Below, piece after piece: positions 19,434 through 28,444 of a stretch of DNA of 34,114 nucleotides. Both the position numbers and the translations under genes were made by a program. The stretch comes from Opitutus sp. GAS368 (GTDB lineage Bacteria > Verrucomicrobiota > Verrucomicrobiia > Opitutales > Opitutaceae), in the NCBI GenBank assembly GCA_945868215.1, contig CAMBLN010000012.1, positions 1-34,114 of the forward strand. Direction: 5' to 3'. The notes below the pieces were generated by a model, which searched no databases, was not told where the DNA came from, and was given only the letters and a program-made list of their open reading frames with translations. The stretch's first letter is position 1. Every line of letters begins with the position of its first letter.

Positions 19434-20905
19434 AAGCCGTCATGCTCATGTTCGATTCCTTGAATCGCCACATGCTCCCGCCCTACGGCGGCGACTGGGT
19501 CCACGCGCCCAACTTCAAGCGTCTCGCCACCCGCACCGCGACGTTCAACCGCAGCTACGTGTGCTCCATGCCGTGCATGCCCGCCCGCCGCGACCTCCAC
19601 ACCGGCCGCCCGAATTTCCTCCACCGCAGCTGGGGCCCTCTCGAACCGTTCGACGACTCGATGCCCGAAATGCTCAAACGCGCCGGCGTCTTCACCCATC
19701 TCTCCACCGACCACCAACACTACTTCGAAGACGGCGGCTGCACCTATCACCCGCGCTACAACACCTGGGACTTTTCCCGCGGACAAGAGGGCGACCCGTG
19801 GATCGGCCAGGTCCGCGACCCCGCCCAACCCGACACCGCCTTCGGTCCCGCCGTCACCCGCGGCCTGCACCGCCAGGACGCCGTCAACCGCCCGTTCACC
19901 GACCGCCCCGAAACGTTCCCGATGAACCTCACGTTCAAGAACGGACTCGAGTTCATCCATCGCAACCGCGACGCCGACCGTTGGTTCGTCCAGATCGAAA
20001 CCTTCGATCCCCACGAGCCGTTCGTCAGTCTCGCCGAACACAAAAACCCCTACGCCGCCCACTACGCCGCCTACGACGGCCCGCCCGCCGACTGGCCTCC
20101 CTACCGCGAGGTCCGCGAATCCCGCGACGCCGTAGAACACACCCGCCACGACTACGCCGCCCTCGTCACCGCCTGCGACGCCAAACTCGGCGAACTCCTC
20201 GACACCTTCGACGCCCTCAATCTCTGGGAAGACACGATGCTGATCGTCTGGACCGACCACGGCTTTCTCCTCGGCGAACATAACAACTGGGCCAAGTGCT
20301 GGACCCATTTCTACGAGGAGATCGCCCACACGCCCTTCTTCATCTGGGATCCGCGCCACCCCGCCGCCGCCGGCCAACGACGCGACGCCCTCGTGCAACC
20401 GTCCATCGACCTCGCGCCCACCCTCCTGCGTTTCTTCGGACTCGAACCGGCGCCCGACATGCTCGGCCACGACCTCGGCCCCGTCATCGCCCGCGACACA
20501 CCCGTCCGTGAACACGCCATCTTCGGCATCTTCGGCGGACACGTGAACATCACCGACGGCCGCCACGTTTACATGCGCGGACCGGCTTCCACACCGTCGC
20601 CGATTTTTGAATACACGCTCATGCCCACGCACATGCGCGACCTCTTCTCCGTCGCGGAACTTTCCTCCGGTGTCGAACTCTCCCCGCCGCTCCCCTTCAC
20701 CAAGGGCTGCCCCGTCCTTAAAATCCCGTCCTCGCGCCACCTGTCCGCGCCCACCCTGCTCTTCGACCTGGCCGCCGACCCCGGCCAGCTCCGCCCCCTC
20801 GCCGACCCCGCGCTCGAAGCCGCGCTCACCCGCGCCCTCGCCGCCGAACTCCGCCGCGTCTCCGCCCCGCCCGAACAATTCACCCGCCTCGGCCTGCCGT
20901 CATAA
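19430..20905 (+). CDS. sulfatase (alkaline phosphatase superfamily), CxPAR type, cytoplasmic
   Basis: This 491-residue second sulfatase starts at the ATG overlapping the stop of the first. The N-terminal strand is MKAVMLMFDSLNRHMLPPYG, with D9 as the visible metal ligand. Cys49 in SMPCMPARRDLHTGR is the formylglycine site; here Ala replaces the Ser of the classical motif. Metal-binding residues recur in IVWTDHGFLLGEHNNW. No signal peptide is seen. The two enzymes are clearly different in sequence and probably remove sulfate from different positions of the same sugar. The next gene encodes the maturase, 20 bp downstream. Confidence 0.93.
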   Translation: MKAVMLMFDSLNRHMLPPYGGDWVHAPNFKRLATRTATFNRSYVCSMPCMPARRDLHTGRPNFLHRSWGPLEPFDDSMPEMLKRAGVFTHLSTDHQHYFEDGGCTYHPRYNTWDFSRGQEGDPWIGQVRDPAQPDTAFGPAVTRGLHRQDAVNRPFTDRPETFPMNLTFKNGLEFIHRNRDADRWFVQIETFDPHEPFVSLAEHKNPYAAHYAAYDGPPADWPPYREVRESRDAVEHTRHDYAALVTACDAKLGELLDTFDALNLWEDTMLIVWTDHGFLLGEHNNWAKCWTHFYEEIAHTPFFIWDPRHPAAAGQRRDALVQPSIDLAPTLLRFFGLEPAPDMLGHDLGPVIARDTPVREHAIFGIFGGHVNITDGRHVYMRGPASTPSPIFEYTLMPTHMRDLFSVAELSSGVELSPPLPFTKGCPVLKIPSSRHLSAPTLLFDLAADPGQLRPLADPALEAALTRALAAELRRVSAPPEQFTRLGLPS

Positions 20906-20925
20906 ATCCATCCGACGCACCCGCC

Positions 20926-22149
20926 ATGCCCGCCACCGCCCCGTTCCACCTCATGGCCAAGCCCGCCGGCTCGGCGTGCAACCTCGACTGCGCCTACTGC
21001 TTCTACCTCGAAAAGGAAAAACTCTACGACCGCGGCACCCGCTTCCGCATGACCGACGAGACGCTCGACCGTTTCGTCCGTGACTACATCGCCGCCAATC
21101 CCGCCGACGCCCCCGTCGTCTTCGCCTGGCAAGGCGGCGAACCCACCCTCATGGGCATCGACTTCTACCGCCGCGCCGTCGCCCTCCAAAAACAACACGG
21201 CGCCGGTCGCGTCATCGAAAACGCCTTCCAGACCAACGGCACCCTCCTCGACGACGACTGGGGCGCCTTCCTCAAGGAAAACAACTTCCTCGTCGGCGTG
21301 AGCATCGACGGCCCCCGCGCGCTCCACGACCGCCACCGCGTCAAAAAAGGCGGCCAGCCCACCTGGAACGCCGTCATGCGCGGAATCGAAGTCCTCAAAA
21401 AACACCGCGTCGAGTTCAACACCCTCACCTGTGTCACCCGCGAAAGCGCGCAAAAGCCCCTCGAAATCTACCGCTTCCTCCGCGGCATCGGCTCCACCTT
21501 CCTCCAGTTCATCCCCATCGTCGAACGCCGCCCCGACACCCGCGCCCGCGACTGGAACCTCTCCCTCGCTGCACCGCCCGACGCGGCGCAAACCGACGAT
21601 CCCCGCGTCACCCCGTGGTCGGTCCGCTCCGCCGATTTCGGGAGCTTCCTCTCCGCGATCTTCGACCGCTGGGTGCGGCACGACGTGGGCCGCATCCACG
21701 TCCAGCTCTTCGACGTCGCTCTCGGAAAATGGCTCGGCCTCCCCGGCGGCATCTGCGTTCACGCCGAGACGTGCGGCCGCGCCCTCGCCATCGAACACAA
21801 CGGCGATGTGTATTCGTGTGATCACTACGTTTATCCCGACCACCGCCTGGGCAACCTCACCACCGACCCGCTGTCCTCGCTCGTCGATTCCGGCCGCCAG
21901 CGCGCCTTCGGTCTGGCCAAACGCGACACGCTCCCGCGCCACTGCCGCGAATGCCCCGTGCTCTTCGCCTGCAACGGCGGCTGCCCCAAACACCGCTTCG
22001 CCCGCACGCCCGCCGGAGAACCCGGCCTGAATCACCTCTGCGAAAGTTACCGCTCCTTCTTCACCCACATCGACGAACCCATGCGCCTCATGGCCCGCCT
22101 CTACCGCTCCGGCCGCGCACCGGCCGAGGTGATGGACATGCTCAACTGA
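20926..22149 (+). CDS. anaerobic sulfatase-maturating enzyme (radical SAM, SPASM)
   Basis: This 407-residue enzyme oxidises the active-site Cys of sulfatases to formylglycine without oxygen. The radical SAM cluster is bound by C18, C22 and C25 in SACNLDCAYCFYLEK. WQGGEPTLMGIDFYRR and NAFQTNGTLLDDDW are characteristic of the anSME group. The C-terminal SPASM domain carries further cluster ligands in GICVHAETCGRALAIEHNGD, VYSCDHYVYPDHRLGN and CRECPVLFACNGGCPKHRF. It is the last gene of the sulfatase operon and most likely acts on both upstream sulfatases in the cytoplasm. It converges on an FGE gene 31 bp away. Confidence 0.96.
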   Translation: MPATAPFHLMAKPAGSACNLDCAYCFYLEKEKLYDRGTRFRMTDETLDRFVRDYIAANPADAPVVFAWQGGEPTLMGIDFYRRAVALQKQHGAGRVIENAFQTNGTLLDDDWGAFLKENNFLVGVSIDGPRALHDRHRVKKGGQPTWNAVMRGIEVLKKHRVEFNTLTCVTRESAQKPLEIYRFLRGIGSTFLQFIPIVERRPDTRARDWNLSLAAPPDAAQTDDPRVTPWSVRSADFGSFLSAIFDRWVRHDVGRIHVQLFDVALGKWLGLPGGICVHAETCGRALAIEHNGDVYSCDHYVYPDHRLGNLTTDPLSSLVDSGRQRAFGLAKRDTLPRHCRECPVLFACNGGCPKHRFARTPAGEPGLNHLCESYRSFFTHIDEPMRLMARLYRSGRAPAEVMDMLN

Positions 22150-22180
22150 GTCTCACGCCCGCCGACCCAGCCGACATCGC

Positions 22181-23143
22181 TCACACGTCTCGCACGCACC
22201 GAAACCCGAGGTTCGTCGTCGCGCTGTCCGGCGTGTTCGAATTCCGCGCATCGACCCGGTAGCGGTTGCAGTAACTCGCATGGCACAGGTAGCTGCCGCC
22301 GCGCATCACCCGCCGCTCACCGTGACACGGCCCCTCGGGATGAATCGCCGGACTCCGCGCATAATACGTCTCGTCAAACCAGTCCCAGCACCACTCCCAC
22401 ACGTTGCCCGTCATGTTGTAGAGTCCGAATCCGTTCGCCCGAAAACTCTTCGCTGGCGCCGGCCCGTAATACCCGTCCGCCTCCGTGTTCTTCAGCGGAA
22501 ACTCCCCCTGCCACACGTTCATCATGTGCTTCCCGCCCGGCTCCAACTCGTCGCCCCACGGATAACGATGCAGGTGAGGCGCTCCGCCGCGCGCCGCGTA
22601 TTCCCACTCGGCCTCCGTCGGCAACCGCTTTCCCGCCCACGCCGCATAAGCCCGCGCGTCGTTCCACGACACATGCACCACCGGATGCGCCCAGCGCTTT
22701 TTGATATTCGAACCCGTCCCCTCCGGATGCCGCCAATCCGCGCCATCGACGCGGCACCACCACTCCGAACCCAACACCCGCGCCGGCGTCGCCGCCTCCA
22801 ACTGCTTCGGCGTAAGATGCCCTTGAAACACAAACGACCAACCGAACCGCTCCGACTCGGTCTTGTGCCCCGTCGCGTTCACGAAGTCATTGAACTGCTC
22901 GTTGGTCACCGTCGCCGCATCGATCCAGAACGGCGCCAACTCCACTTCGTGCACCGGCCCTTCCCCGTCCGATGCAAACCCGTAACCGCGCTCGTTCCCC
23001 ATCAGGAACTTTCCGCCCGGCAGCCGCTTCATTCCCGCAGTCACACCGGTCGCCACATGCAAAAACTCCGGTGCCCCTCCGCCTGCCCCGTCCGTCCCGT
23101 CGCCCTCGCGACCAGGCGCGCAACAGCTGCCGTTTTTGTCCAT
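22181..23143 (-). CDS. formylglycine-generating enzyme (oxygen-dependent sulfatase maturase)
   Basis: This 320-residue protein from the ATG at 23143 belongs to the FGE/SUMF1 family; a GTG at 23158 would add five residues. It begins with a short flexible part containing CCAPGR, then LPGGKFLMGNERGYGFASDG and the substrate fold. The family blocks ATVTNEQFNDFVNATGHKTE, HPVVHVSWNDARAYAAWAGK, RLPTEAEWEYAARGG and NMTGNVWEWCWDWF are all present. The catalytic Cys pair is C287 and C292 of this start, in RGGSYLCHASYCNRYR, the pair that separates true FGE from other family members. It needs oxygen and copper. It is the last gene of the terC-CNNM-FGE operon and faces the anSME gene. Confidence 0.92.
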   Translation of the reverse strand: MDKNGSCCAPGREGDGTDGAGGGAPEFLHVATGVTAGMKRLPGGKFLMGNERGYGFASDGEGPVHEVELAPFWIDAATVTNEQFNDFVNATGHKTESERFGWSFVFQGHLTPKQLEAATPARVLGSEWWCRVDGADWRHPEGTGSNIKKRWAHPVVHVSWNDARAYAAWAGKRLPTEAEWEYAARGGAPHLHRYPWGDELEPGGKHMMNVWQGEFPLKNTEADGYYGPAPAKSFRANGFGLYNMTGNVWEWCWDWFDETYYARSPAIHPEGPCHGERRVMRGGSYLCHASYCNRYRVDARNSNTPDSATTNLGFRCVRDV

Positions 23144-23159
23144 GTCGATGCCGGCCACC

Positions 23160-24470
23160 CTACGCCTTCGCGACCGTCTTGCTCAACAGAACTTTGTCCA
23201 CGCGGTGACGATCCATGTCGACCACTTCGAATTTAAAACCGCCCCAGGTGACCGACTCGCTTTCCACCGGAATGTGACCGAGACGGTCCATCAAAAAGCC
23301 GCCGACCGTTTTGAAATCGTCGTCCTCTTCGCCCGGCAAAGCGGAAATCGCAAACAGGCTTTTGAAGTCCTCGATATCCATCGCCCCGTCCACCAGCCAC
23401 GAACCGTCGTCACGCTGGATCGCCCCGGGCGTGCGGCGGTCGCCCGGCTCCGGAAGATCGCCGACGATCGCCTCCATCACGTCGATCAAGGTCACGATGC
23501 CTTCGATGCTGCCGAACTCGTCGCTCACGAGCGCGAGATGTTTGCCCGACTTCTTGAAGGTCTCCAGCAACTGCACCGCGTTGAGCGTGTGCGGCACATA
23601 AAGCGGCTGCGTGAGGTGATCGCGCAGATTGTTCTTCAGCCCGATGGCCGAATTCGCCCACAACGCCTTCACCGCCACCATGCCGAGCACATGGTCCCTC
23701 GTGCCTTCAAACACCGGGAAAAGCGAATGCCCGCTCGACACGATCTTGCGCCAGTTCGCCTCGTCCGCGTCGTTCACGTCGAGCCACACGATCTTGCCGC
23801 GGCGCGTCATGATCTCCGTCACGGGTTTCTCGTCGAGTCGCAGCACGCCTTCGACCATCGCCCGCTCCGCTTTGTGAAACACCCCCGCCGTCGTGCCCTG
23901 CTCCAGCAGATGCGCGACTTCCTCCTCGGATGGCGGCTCTTCCTTTTCCAGCCCGACGCCGAACAACTTCAACACCGCGTTGGTCGACACCGTGAGCACC
24001 CACACAAACGGCAGCGCCAGCCGCGACAACGCCCGCATCGGCGCCGCCATCGCGATCGCCTTGCTCTCGGGGTTGTTGAGCCCGATGCGCTTGGGCACCA
24101 GTTCGCCGATGATCAGCGAAACATAGGTGATCGCCCCGACCACCGCCAAAATCGAAACCCACTCGGCATAACCTCCCGTCGCCGGATAATTCACCGTCAA
24201 CCACACAGCCAGCTTGTCCGCCAGCCGCGTGCCGCCCACCGCGCCCGCCAGCGTGCCGATCAGCGTGATGCCGATCTGCACCGTGGACAAAAACCGCGTG
24301 GGATCCTCAACCAGCTGCAACGCCGTTTTCGCCCGCGGCGACCCTTCGTCCGCCAGCTTCTTGATGCGCGCCTTGCGCGATGAAACCACCGCGATCTCCG
24401 TCATGGCGAACACCCCGTTCGCCAGCAAAAGCAGGAGAATCAGAAAAATTTCCGTCAGAATAGTGCTCAT
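23160..24470 (-). CDS. CNNM/CorC-HlyC-type membrane protein (DUF21 + CBS pair)
   Basis: This 436-residue protein has three parts. The first ~190 residues are the DUF21/CNNM membrane domain, with EIFLILLLLLANGVFAMTEIAVVSSRKARI at its start as helix and MTEIA motif. Residues ~205-330 are a CBS pair (MTRRGKIVWLDVND, VSDEFGSIEGIVTLIDVMEA). Residues ~345-430 are the CorC/HlyC transporter-associated domain (GGFLMDRLGHIPVESE). Relatives export Mg2+ or other divalent ions, although many are annotated hemolysin. Its start overlaps the terC stop by 4 bp, and its stop lies 16 bp before the FGE ATG, which supports one operon. Confidence 0.93.
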   Translation of the reverse strand: MSTILTEIFLILLLLLANGVFAMTEIAVVSSRKARIKKLADEGSPRAKTALQLVEDPTRFLSTVQIGITLIGTLAGAVGGTRLADKLAVWLTVNYPATGGYAEWVSILAVVGAITYVSLIIGELVPKRIGLNNPESKAIAMAAPMRALSRLALPFVWVLTVSTNAVLKLFGVGLEKEEPPSEEEVAHLLEQGTTAGVFHKAERAMVEGVLRLDEKPVTEIMTRRGKIVWLDVNDADEANWRKIVSSGHSLFPVFEGTRDHVLGMVAVKALWANSAIGLKNNLRDHLTQPLYVPHTLNAVQLLETFKKSGKHLALVSDEFGSIEGIVTLIDVMEAIVGDLPEPGDRRTPGAIQRDDGSWLVDGAMDIEDFKSLFAISALPGEEDDDFKTVGGFLMDRLGHIPVESESVTWGGFKFEVVDMDRHRVDKVLLSKTVAKA

Positions 24471-25531
24471 ACAGTCGGCGCAATCTCCTCATTCTTTTTC
24501 GGAAACATCAACGAAAGCACCACCGACGCCGTCAGCAGTCCGCCGATGATTCCGAGTGACCACACCACCGGGAACTTGTTGTTCGGAAACAGCGAGCTCA
24601 ACCACACCATCTTCAGGCCCACGAAGACCAGAATCACGCCCAGCCCGTATTTCAGGAAGTGGAACTTGTGCATGACGCTGATCAGCAGAAAAAACAGCGC
24701 GCGCAGACCGAGGATCGCAAAAATATTCGACGTAAACACGATCAGCGGTTCCCGCGTGATCGCAAAAATCGCCGGCACCGAATCCACCGCAAACACGATG
24801 TCGGTCAGCTCGATGAACACCACGCACACCAGCAGCGGCGTGCCGAACAGCACCCCGTTCTTACGCACAAAAAACTTCTGCCCTTCCATCTCCGGGGTGA
24901 TCGGCAGAAATTTGCGCAGCAGGCGGATGAACGGGTTTTTCTCCGGCTCGATCGGCTTGTCATCCGCGAAGAAAATTTTGACACCCGTGAAAATCAGGAA
25001 CGCCCCGAAGATCCACAATACCCAGTGAAACTGGATGAGCGCCGCGCCGATGGTGATGAAGATCGTGCGAAAAACCAGCGCACCGATGATACCGAAAAAC
25101 AGCACGCGGTGCTGATACATTTTCGGCACGCCGAAATAACTGAACACCACGATGAACACGAAAATGTTGTCCACCGAAAGCGACTTCTCGACGACGAAAC
25201 CCGTCAGAAATTCCAGCGCCGTCTGATTGGCCAGCCTGCCCGCCTCGACGGCAATCGCCGCCGGATCCGTGATCCCCTGCGCCGCCAGCATCTCCAGCAA
25301 CGGCGGATAGTTGGGCAGCTTCCATTGCGCGTAATGCCAGAAACCAAAACAAAAAATCATCGCCAGCGAGATCCAGGCGACACTCCAGCCCGCCGCCTCT
25401 TTCACGGAAACCTCATGGGCCGACTTGTGGAAAACTCCCAGGTCAAGCGCCAGCATGCCGAGCACGAACAGCGTGAATAACCCATAAAACCACCAGTAGT
25501 CGGCAAATGGGAAAAGGATCAGGTTTTGCAT
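24467..25531 (-). CDS. TerC-family integral membrane protein
   Basis: This 354-residue protein starts at the ATG at 25531, directly before the first helix (LILFPFADYWWFYGLFTLFV). About nine membrane helices follow. The family motifs are FLTGFVVEKSLSVDNIFVFI and FIELTDIVFAVDSVPAIFAI, whose acidic residues are thought to bind metal. A Lys/Glu-rich cytoplasmic loop (DDKPIEPEKNPFIRLL) separates two halves. TerC proteins are linked to tellurite resistance and, in several bacteria, to manganese export. It is the first gene of the operon with the CNNM protein and FGE, and is divergent from lnt. Confidence 0.93.
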   Translation of the reverse strand: MQNLILFPFADYWWFYGLFTLFVLGMLALDLGVFHKSAHEVSVKEAAGWSVAWISLAMIFCFGFWHYAQWKLPNYPPLLEMLAAQGITDPAAIAVEAGRLANQTALEFLTGFVVEKSLSVDNIFVFIVVFSYFGVPKMYQHRVLFFGIIGALVFRTIFITIGAALIQFHWVLWIFGAFLIFTGVKIFFADDKPIEPEKNPFIRLLRKFLPITPEMEGQKFFVRKNGVLFGTPLLVCVVFIELTDIVFAVDSVPAIFAITREPLIVFTSNIFAILGLRALFFLLISVMHKFHFLKYGLGVILVFVGLKMVWLSSLFPNNKFPVVWSLGIIGGLLTASVVLSLMFPKKNEEIAPTV

Positions 25532-25588
25532 ATACGAATACCCGCATCCAAACTTCCGCCCCGACATCGCGCAAGTGGGAACTCCCGG

Positions 25589-25613
25589 TTGGAAAACAGC
25601 CGGGGTTTTCCAA
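25589..25613. promoter_or_regulatory. 9-bp inverted repeat in the terC/lnt divergent intergenic region
   Basis: TTGGAAAAC (25589-25597) and GTTTTCCAA (25605-25613) are exact complements with a 7-base spacer. The site lies 58 bp before terC and 53 bp before lnt. It could be an operator for one or both genes, or a transcribed hairpin in the lnt leader. Confidence 0.4.
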
Positions 25614-25666
25614 TCCACCCCGCGCCTTGCACGTCGCGCACCGCCCGCCACACTCCGCCTTTTCCC

Positions 25667-27406
25667 GTGTCCGCCGACCCTTTCCCTTCACTTCCCGATA
25701 TCTCCGACCGTGCCGTCAACCTGCCTCCGTCGTGGGTGCAACGTCACGCCGCCCATCTCTGGTCCCTCGGCGTCTTCCTCACCACGGTCCTTCTCACCGT
25801 CCTCTCTTTCCCGCCGTCACGCACCCCCGAGTTCGCCTACGCCTTCGCCGCGCCCGCGCTGTTCTGGGCCTACCTTCGCCCGTCGTTCCGACTCTACGCG
25901 CTGACCGTTCTCGGCGCGCAAGCCGTTGCCTGGACCCTCCTGCTCGGCTGGTTGCACAACGTCACCTTGGGCGGCCTCCTCCTTCTCGGGCCGTTCATCG
26001 GCGCATGGATCGGCACTTGGTTTCTCGCCGCACGCTGGGCCCTCCCGCGCATGGTCACCCAAACCACCCCCGTCCGCCTGCTCGTCGTTTTCGGCCTCGC
26101 CGGCCTCTGGGTCGTCGGCGAATGGACCCGCACCTGGGTTCTCAGCGGTTTCCCTTGGATGCCGCTCGCCGCGACTCAATGGCAACGCCTGAGCATCCTG
26201 CAAATCTCCGCCTTCACCGGCTCAGGCGGCGTCTCTTTTGTTCTCATCGCGATGAACCTCGGCTTCACCGCCTACGCCCACCGCCTCATCCGCGAGGGTC
26301 GCGCCGGCCTCGGCAAGCGCTCCCAGGAATTTTTCGCCGCCATGTTTCTGCTGGTGATCTGCGTGGCCACCCAGATCCAGGAAACGTTTAACCGCGCCCC
26401 GTATTCCATCCCGCTCGGCAAGTTCGCCTTCGTCCAGCCCTACATCCCGCAGGACATCAAGTGGGACAACTCAAAGGGCCCCGCCATTCTCCAAACGCTC
26501 GAAGAACTCACCCTCGCCGCCGCCGCCACGAAACCCGACGTCATCCTCTGGCCCGAAGCCACCACTCCGTGGGCCGTGAAGGGTGACGCCAACATGCGCG
26601 CCTGGGTCGAACACCTTATCACCCGCGCCGGCGCGCCTCTCGTGCTCGGTTCCATCGCGCGCCAGCCCATGGCCTCCGATCCCGCTCAAGAAGACTGGCT
26701 CAACGGCGTGTTCACCGTCGATCCCGCCTCCGGTGTCGCCGAACACTTCTACGCCAAACGCAAACTCGTCCCCTTCGGCGAATTCGTCCCCCTGCGCCCC
26801 GTGCTCGGCTGGCTCGAAAAATTCGTCCCCATCGGCGGCGATTTCCTGCGCGGGCAAAATCCGTCCCCCCTCGTCGTCAACGTCGCCGGCCGCCCGCTGG
26901 CCTTCGGCCCGCTGCTTTGCTACGAGGACATTTTCCCGCGCCTCTCACGCGAAAGTGTGCTCGCGGGCGCCGACTTGCTGGTCGTGCACACCAACAACGG
27001 TTGGTTCGGCGAAGGCGGCGCCGCCTATCAACACGCCTCCCACTCCGTTCTGCGCGCCGTCGAGACGCGCCGCCCGGTCCTGCGGATAGGCAACGGGGGC
27101 TGGAGCGGCTGGATCGACGAATTCGGCGGTATCCGCGCCGTCCTTACACGCGACCCCGCCACCGGCGAACTGTCTGCCGCGACTCCAAAGCGCGCACCTC
27201 AGGGCACCGTTTATTTCCGCGGCACGCAGACCATATCCGTCACCGCCGACGCCCGCTGGCTGCACAAACAAAGTTTCTACGTCCGCCACGGCGACTGGTT
27301 CGTCCTCGCCTGCGCCTTGCTGGCTACCGGAGGATTTTTACTCCTTCGCACCGTCCGCCCCGCATCCACCACGACGCCCCGCCCCCACGGCTGGAATGAT
27401 CGCTGA
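25667..27406 (+). CDS. lnt: apolipoprotein N-acyltransferase
   Basis: This protein, about 579 residues from the GTG at 25667, adds the third acyl chain to lipoproteins at the periplasmic face of the inner membrane. This start is chosen because the frame before it is composition noise and no ATG lies close to the first helix. The first ~210 residues contain about six membrane helices. The nitrilase-like domain follows, with the triad E297 (LWPEATTP), K364 (YAKRKLVPFGEF) and C418 (LLCYEDIFP). VVHTNNGWFGEGGAAYQHAS and a final C-terminal helix complete the family layout. It would process lipoproteins such as the GH enzyme at 8698-11535. It is longer than the ~510 residues of E. coli Lnt. Confidence 0.95.
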   Translation: MSADPFPSLPDISDRAVNLPPSWVQRHAAHLWSLGVFLTTVLLTVLSFPPSRTPEFAYAFAAPALFWAYLRPSFRLYALTVLGAQAVAWTLLLGWLHNVTLGGLLLLGPFIGAWIGTWFLAARWALPRMVTQTTPVRLLVVFGLAGLWVVGEWTRTWVLSGFPWMPLAATQWQRLSILQISAFTGSGGVSFVLIAMNLGFTAYAHRLIREGRAGLGKRSQEFFAAMFLLVICVATQIQETFNRAPYSIPLGKFAFVQPYIPQDIKWDNSKGPAILQTLEELTLAAAATKPDVILWPEATTPWAVKGDANMRAWVEHLITRAGAPLVLGSIARQPMASDPAQEDWLNGVFTVDPASGVAEHFYAKRKLVPFGEFVPLRPVLGWLEKFVPIGGDFLRGQNPSPLVVNVAGRPLAFGPLLCYEDIFPRLSRESVLAGADLLVVHTNNGWFGEGGAAYQHASHSVLRAVETRRPVLRIGNGGWSGWIDEFGGIRAVLTRDPATGELSAATPKRAPQGTVYFRGTQTISVTADARWLHKQSFYVRHGDWFVLACALLATGGFLLLRTVRPASTTTPRPHGWNDR

Positions 27407-27450
27407 TTAATTCCATTGCCGGAAAGCCTGCTGTTTGTGCTAGTGGGCCA

Positions 27451-28347
27451 ATGGCCGTGCTCGCAAAAGGCATCGATTATTTCGGCGCAGACGGGTTTCC
27501 CATCACGGCGCGCCGGGTGCGCACGGAGCCGGGCGGACGCCCGTCGCACCTGAACGACGTCACCGAAATCGACCACTATCATGATTTCAGCGAGTTGGTT
27601 TTGATTTTAAGCGGCCGGGGCCGGCACCTCCTGGAGGGCGAGTCCTTTCCGGTCGCCGCGGGCAATGTGTTCGTCGTGCAGGGCAACCAGGTGCACAGCT
27701 TTCGTGACCGCGAAGGACTCGTGCTCGTCAATGTCATGTATGATCCCGCGCGTGTCCTCCTGCCCGCCGGCCTGCTGCGCCGGCTTCCGGGTTACAGCGC
27801 GCTTTTTCTGTTGGAGCCGACGTTTCGCAGCGCGCATCAATTTTCGAGCCGGCTGCAACTTGATCGCGAGGATCTGGGTGCGGCCGAAGCCTTGGCCGAC
27901 CGCATCGAACAGGAGTCAAAGCAGGCCCATCCCGGACATGAGGCGGTCCTTCTGGGACTCCTTATCGAACTGATGGTTTTTCTCTCGCGGCGCTACGGGG
28001 AGAGTGACGCGCACGAGAGCCGCGCGCTGCTAGAAATGGGCAAACTCATCTCCACGCTCGAACAACGTTTCCATGAACCATGGACGCTCGCTCAGATGGC
28101 CAAGATCGCGCATGTTTCGCGCACGAATCTCCTGCGCGTGTTCCGCCAGGCCACGGGCAAGTCGCCCATCGATTACCTCATCGGTTTACGCGTCGAGGCA
28201 GCCAAGCGCCTGCTTCGTCAAAGCACACTCCCGATGACCGACATCGCTCTCGAGACCGGCTTCGGCGACAGCAATTATTTCGCCCGTCAGTTCCGTCTCG
28301 TGACCGGACGCACGCCGACCGCCTTCCGCCGCGCCGGTCGCGCATGA
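27451..28347 (+). CDS. AraC-family transcriptional regulator with cupin domain, probable xylose-operon regulator
   Basis: This 298-residue protein has an N-terminal cupin sensor at about residues 25-110 (DHYHDFSELVLILSGRGRHLLEGES, then FVVQGNQVHSF). It is joined to two helix-turn-helix motifs at about 195-295: WTLAQMAKIAHVSRTNLLRVFRQ and LPMTDIALETGFGDSNYFARQF. The end RTPTAFRR is the usual AraC C-terminus. The architecture matches RhaS/RhaR-type sugar regulators. It lies 97 bp upstream of xylB in the same orientation, so control of xylBA is likely. The ligand is inferred to be a sugar; xylose is the simplest choice from context. Confidence 0.9.
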   Translation: MAVLAKGIDYFGADGFPITARRVRTEPGGRPSHLNDVTEIDHYHDFSELVLILSGRGRHLLEGESFPVAAGNVFVVQGNQVHSFRDREGLVLVNVMYDPARVLLPAGLLRRLPGYSALFLLEPTFRSAHQFSSRLQLDREDLGAAEALADRIEQESKQAHPGHEAVLLGLLIELMVFLSRRYGESDAHESRALLEMGKLISTLEQRFHEPWTLAQMAKIAHVSRTNLLRVFRQATGKSPIDYLIGLRVEAAKRLLRQSTLPMTDIALETGFGDSNYFARQFRLVTGRTPTAFRRAGRA

Positions 28348-28364
28348 TTCCTGTCCGATTGTGC

Positions 28365-28380
28365 TAATTTAGGTAAATTA
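28365..28380. promoter_or_regulatory. perfect AT-rich palindrome upstream of xylB
   Basis: TAATTTA-GG-TAAATTA is a perfect palindrome with 7-bp arms, 64 bp before the chosen xylB start. It is overlapped on the left by TTGTGCTA (28359-28366), an octamer that also occurs just before the AraC-type gene (27435-27442). Either could be the regulator's site or part of the promoter. Confidence 0.4.
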
Positions 28381-28444
28381 TGGTCTTTTTGTGAAGGCAG
28401 GCCGGTGGACTTCCTGCTAGGGTGGGATGCTTTCAACCCCCACC

